From: Bacteroidia bacterium | Lineage (GTDB): Bacteria > Bacteroidota > Bacteroidia > AKYH767-A > OLB10 | DNA length: 6,882 bases | Direction: 5' to 3' | Assembly (NCBI GenBank): GCA_025450095.1 | Contig: JANWID010000340.1 | Coordinates: 1 to 6,882, forward strand | Part shown: positions 6,877 to 6,882 of the stretch, piece by piece | Numbering within the stretch: the first letter of the stretch is position 1 | Layout of the letters: each line of letters begins with the position of its first letter | The notes under the pieces: model-generated | Told to the model about the DNA's origin: nothing | Seen by the model: only the letters and a program-made list of their open reading frames with translations | Database searches by the model: none | Program-made: the position numbers and the translations under genes

Positions 6877-6882
6877 CGCCCC

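Larger units (their letters stand above)
6557..6882. other. Non-coding A+T-rich region at the right edge
   Basis: No gene is visible in these 326 bases on either strand. The region is the upstream side of the leftward paralogue ending at 6556, and probably also of a rightward gene beyond the window. I found no exact TAnnTTTG promoter on the minus strand for the leftward gene. The region holds a stem-loop (6610-6634), a small palindrome CTGAAA-TT-TTTCAG (6774-6787), a TATATTTG on the plus strand at 6756-6763 without a -33 partner, and a better rightward promoter at the far edge. Confidence 0.6.

Overview
The window comes from a member of the Bacteroidota, probably a Chitinophaga-like or Sphingobacteria-like lineage. 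The evidence is: two secreted proteins with type IX secretion (T9SS) type A C-terminal sorting domains; a Bacteroidota-style promoter (TTTG-N19-TACTTTTG) ahead of miaB; weak or absent Shine-Dalgarno sequences; a Bacteroidota-type LptE lipoprotein; and the gene order miaB, sigma-54 activator, lptE. The exact genus cannot be read from the sequence. All five genes lie on the minus strand, so transcription runs from right to left.

Left half (1-3217): a compact housekeeping operon. From its promoter it reads miaB (tRNA ms2i6A37 methylthiotransferase), a receiver-less sigma-54-dependent AAA+ activator with a Fis-type HTH, and lptE (outer-membrane LPS-assembly lipoprotein), which runs off the left edge. 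The genes are separated by 37 and 2 bases, so co-transcription is likely. A perfect 6-1-6 inverted repeat lies over the -33 element of the promoter and is a good candidate operator.

Middle (3218-3341): an A+T-rich spacer with a 9-bp stem-loop, and a second inverted repeat that spans the stop codon of the next gene.

Right half (3342-6556): two tandem paralogues of 519 and 515 residues. Each has a Sec signal peptide, seven repeats of a 'DGGY-IxG ... LIKTDSxG-WSK' unit (probably a seven-bladed beta-propeller), a module bounded by two cysteines 47 residues apart, and a T9SS type A sorting domain. They look like exported or surface-attached proteins of unknown function. They are more A+T-rich by eye than the operon, which fits accessory genes.

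Right edge (6557-6882): A+T-rich non-coding DNA with a stem-loop and a probable rightward promoter for a gene beyond the window. I saw no RNA genes, CRISPR arrays, insertion sequences or phage genes. I found no convincing new multi-gene system. The least explained parts are the tandem propeller paralogues with their two-cysteine module, and the operator over the miaB promoter.
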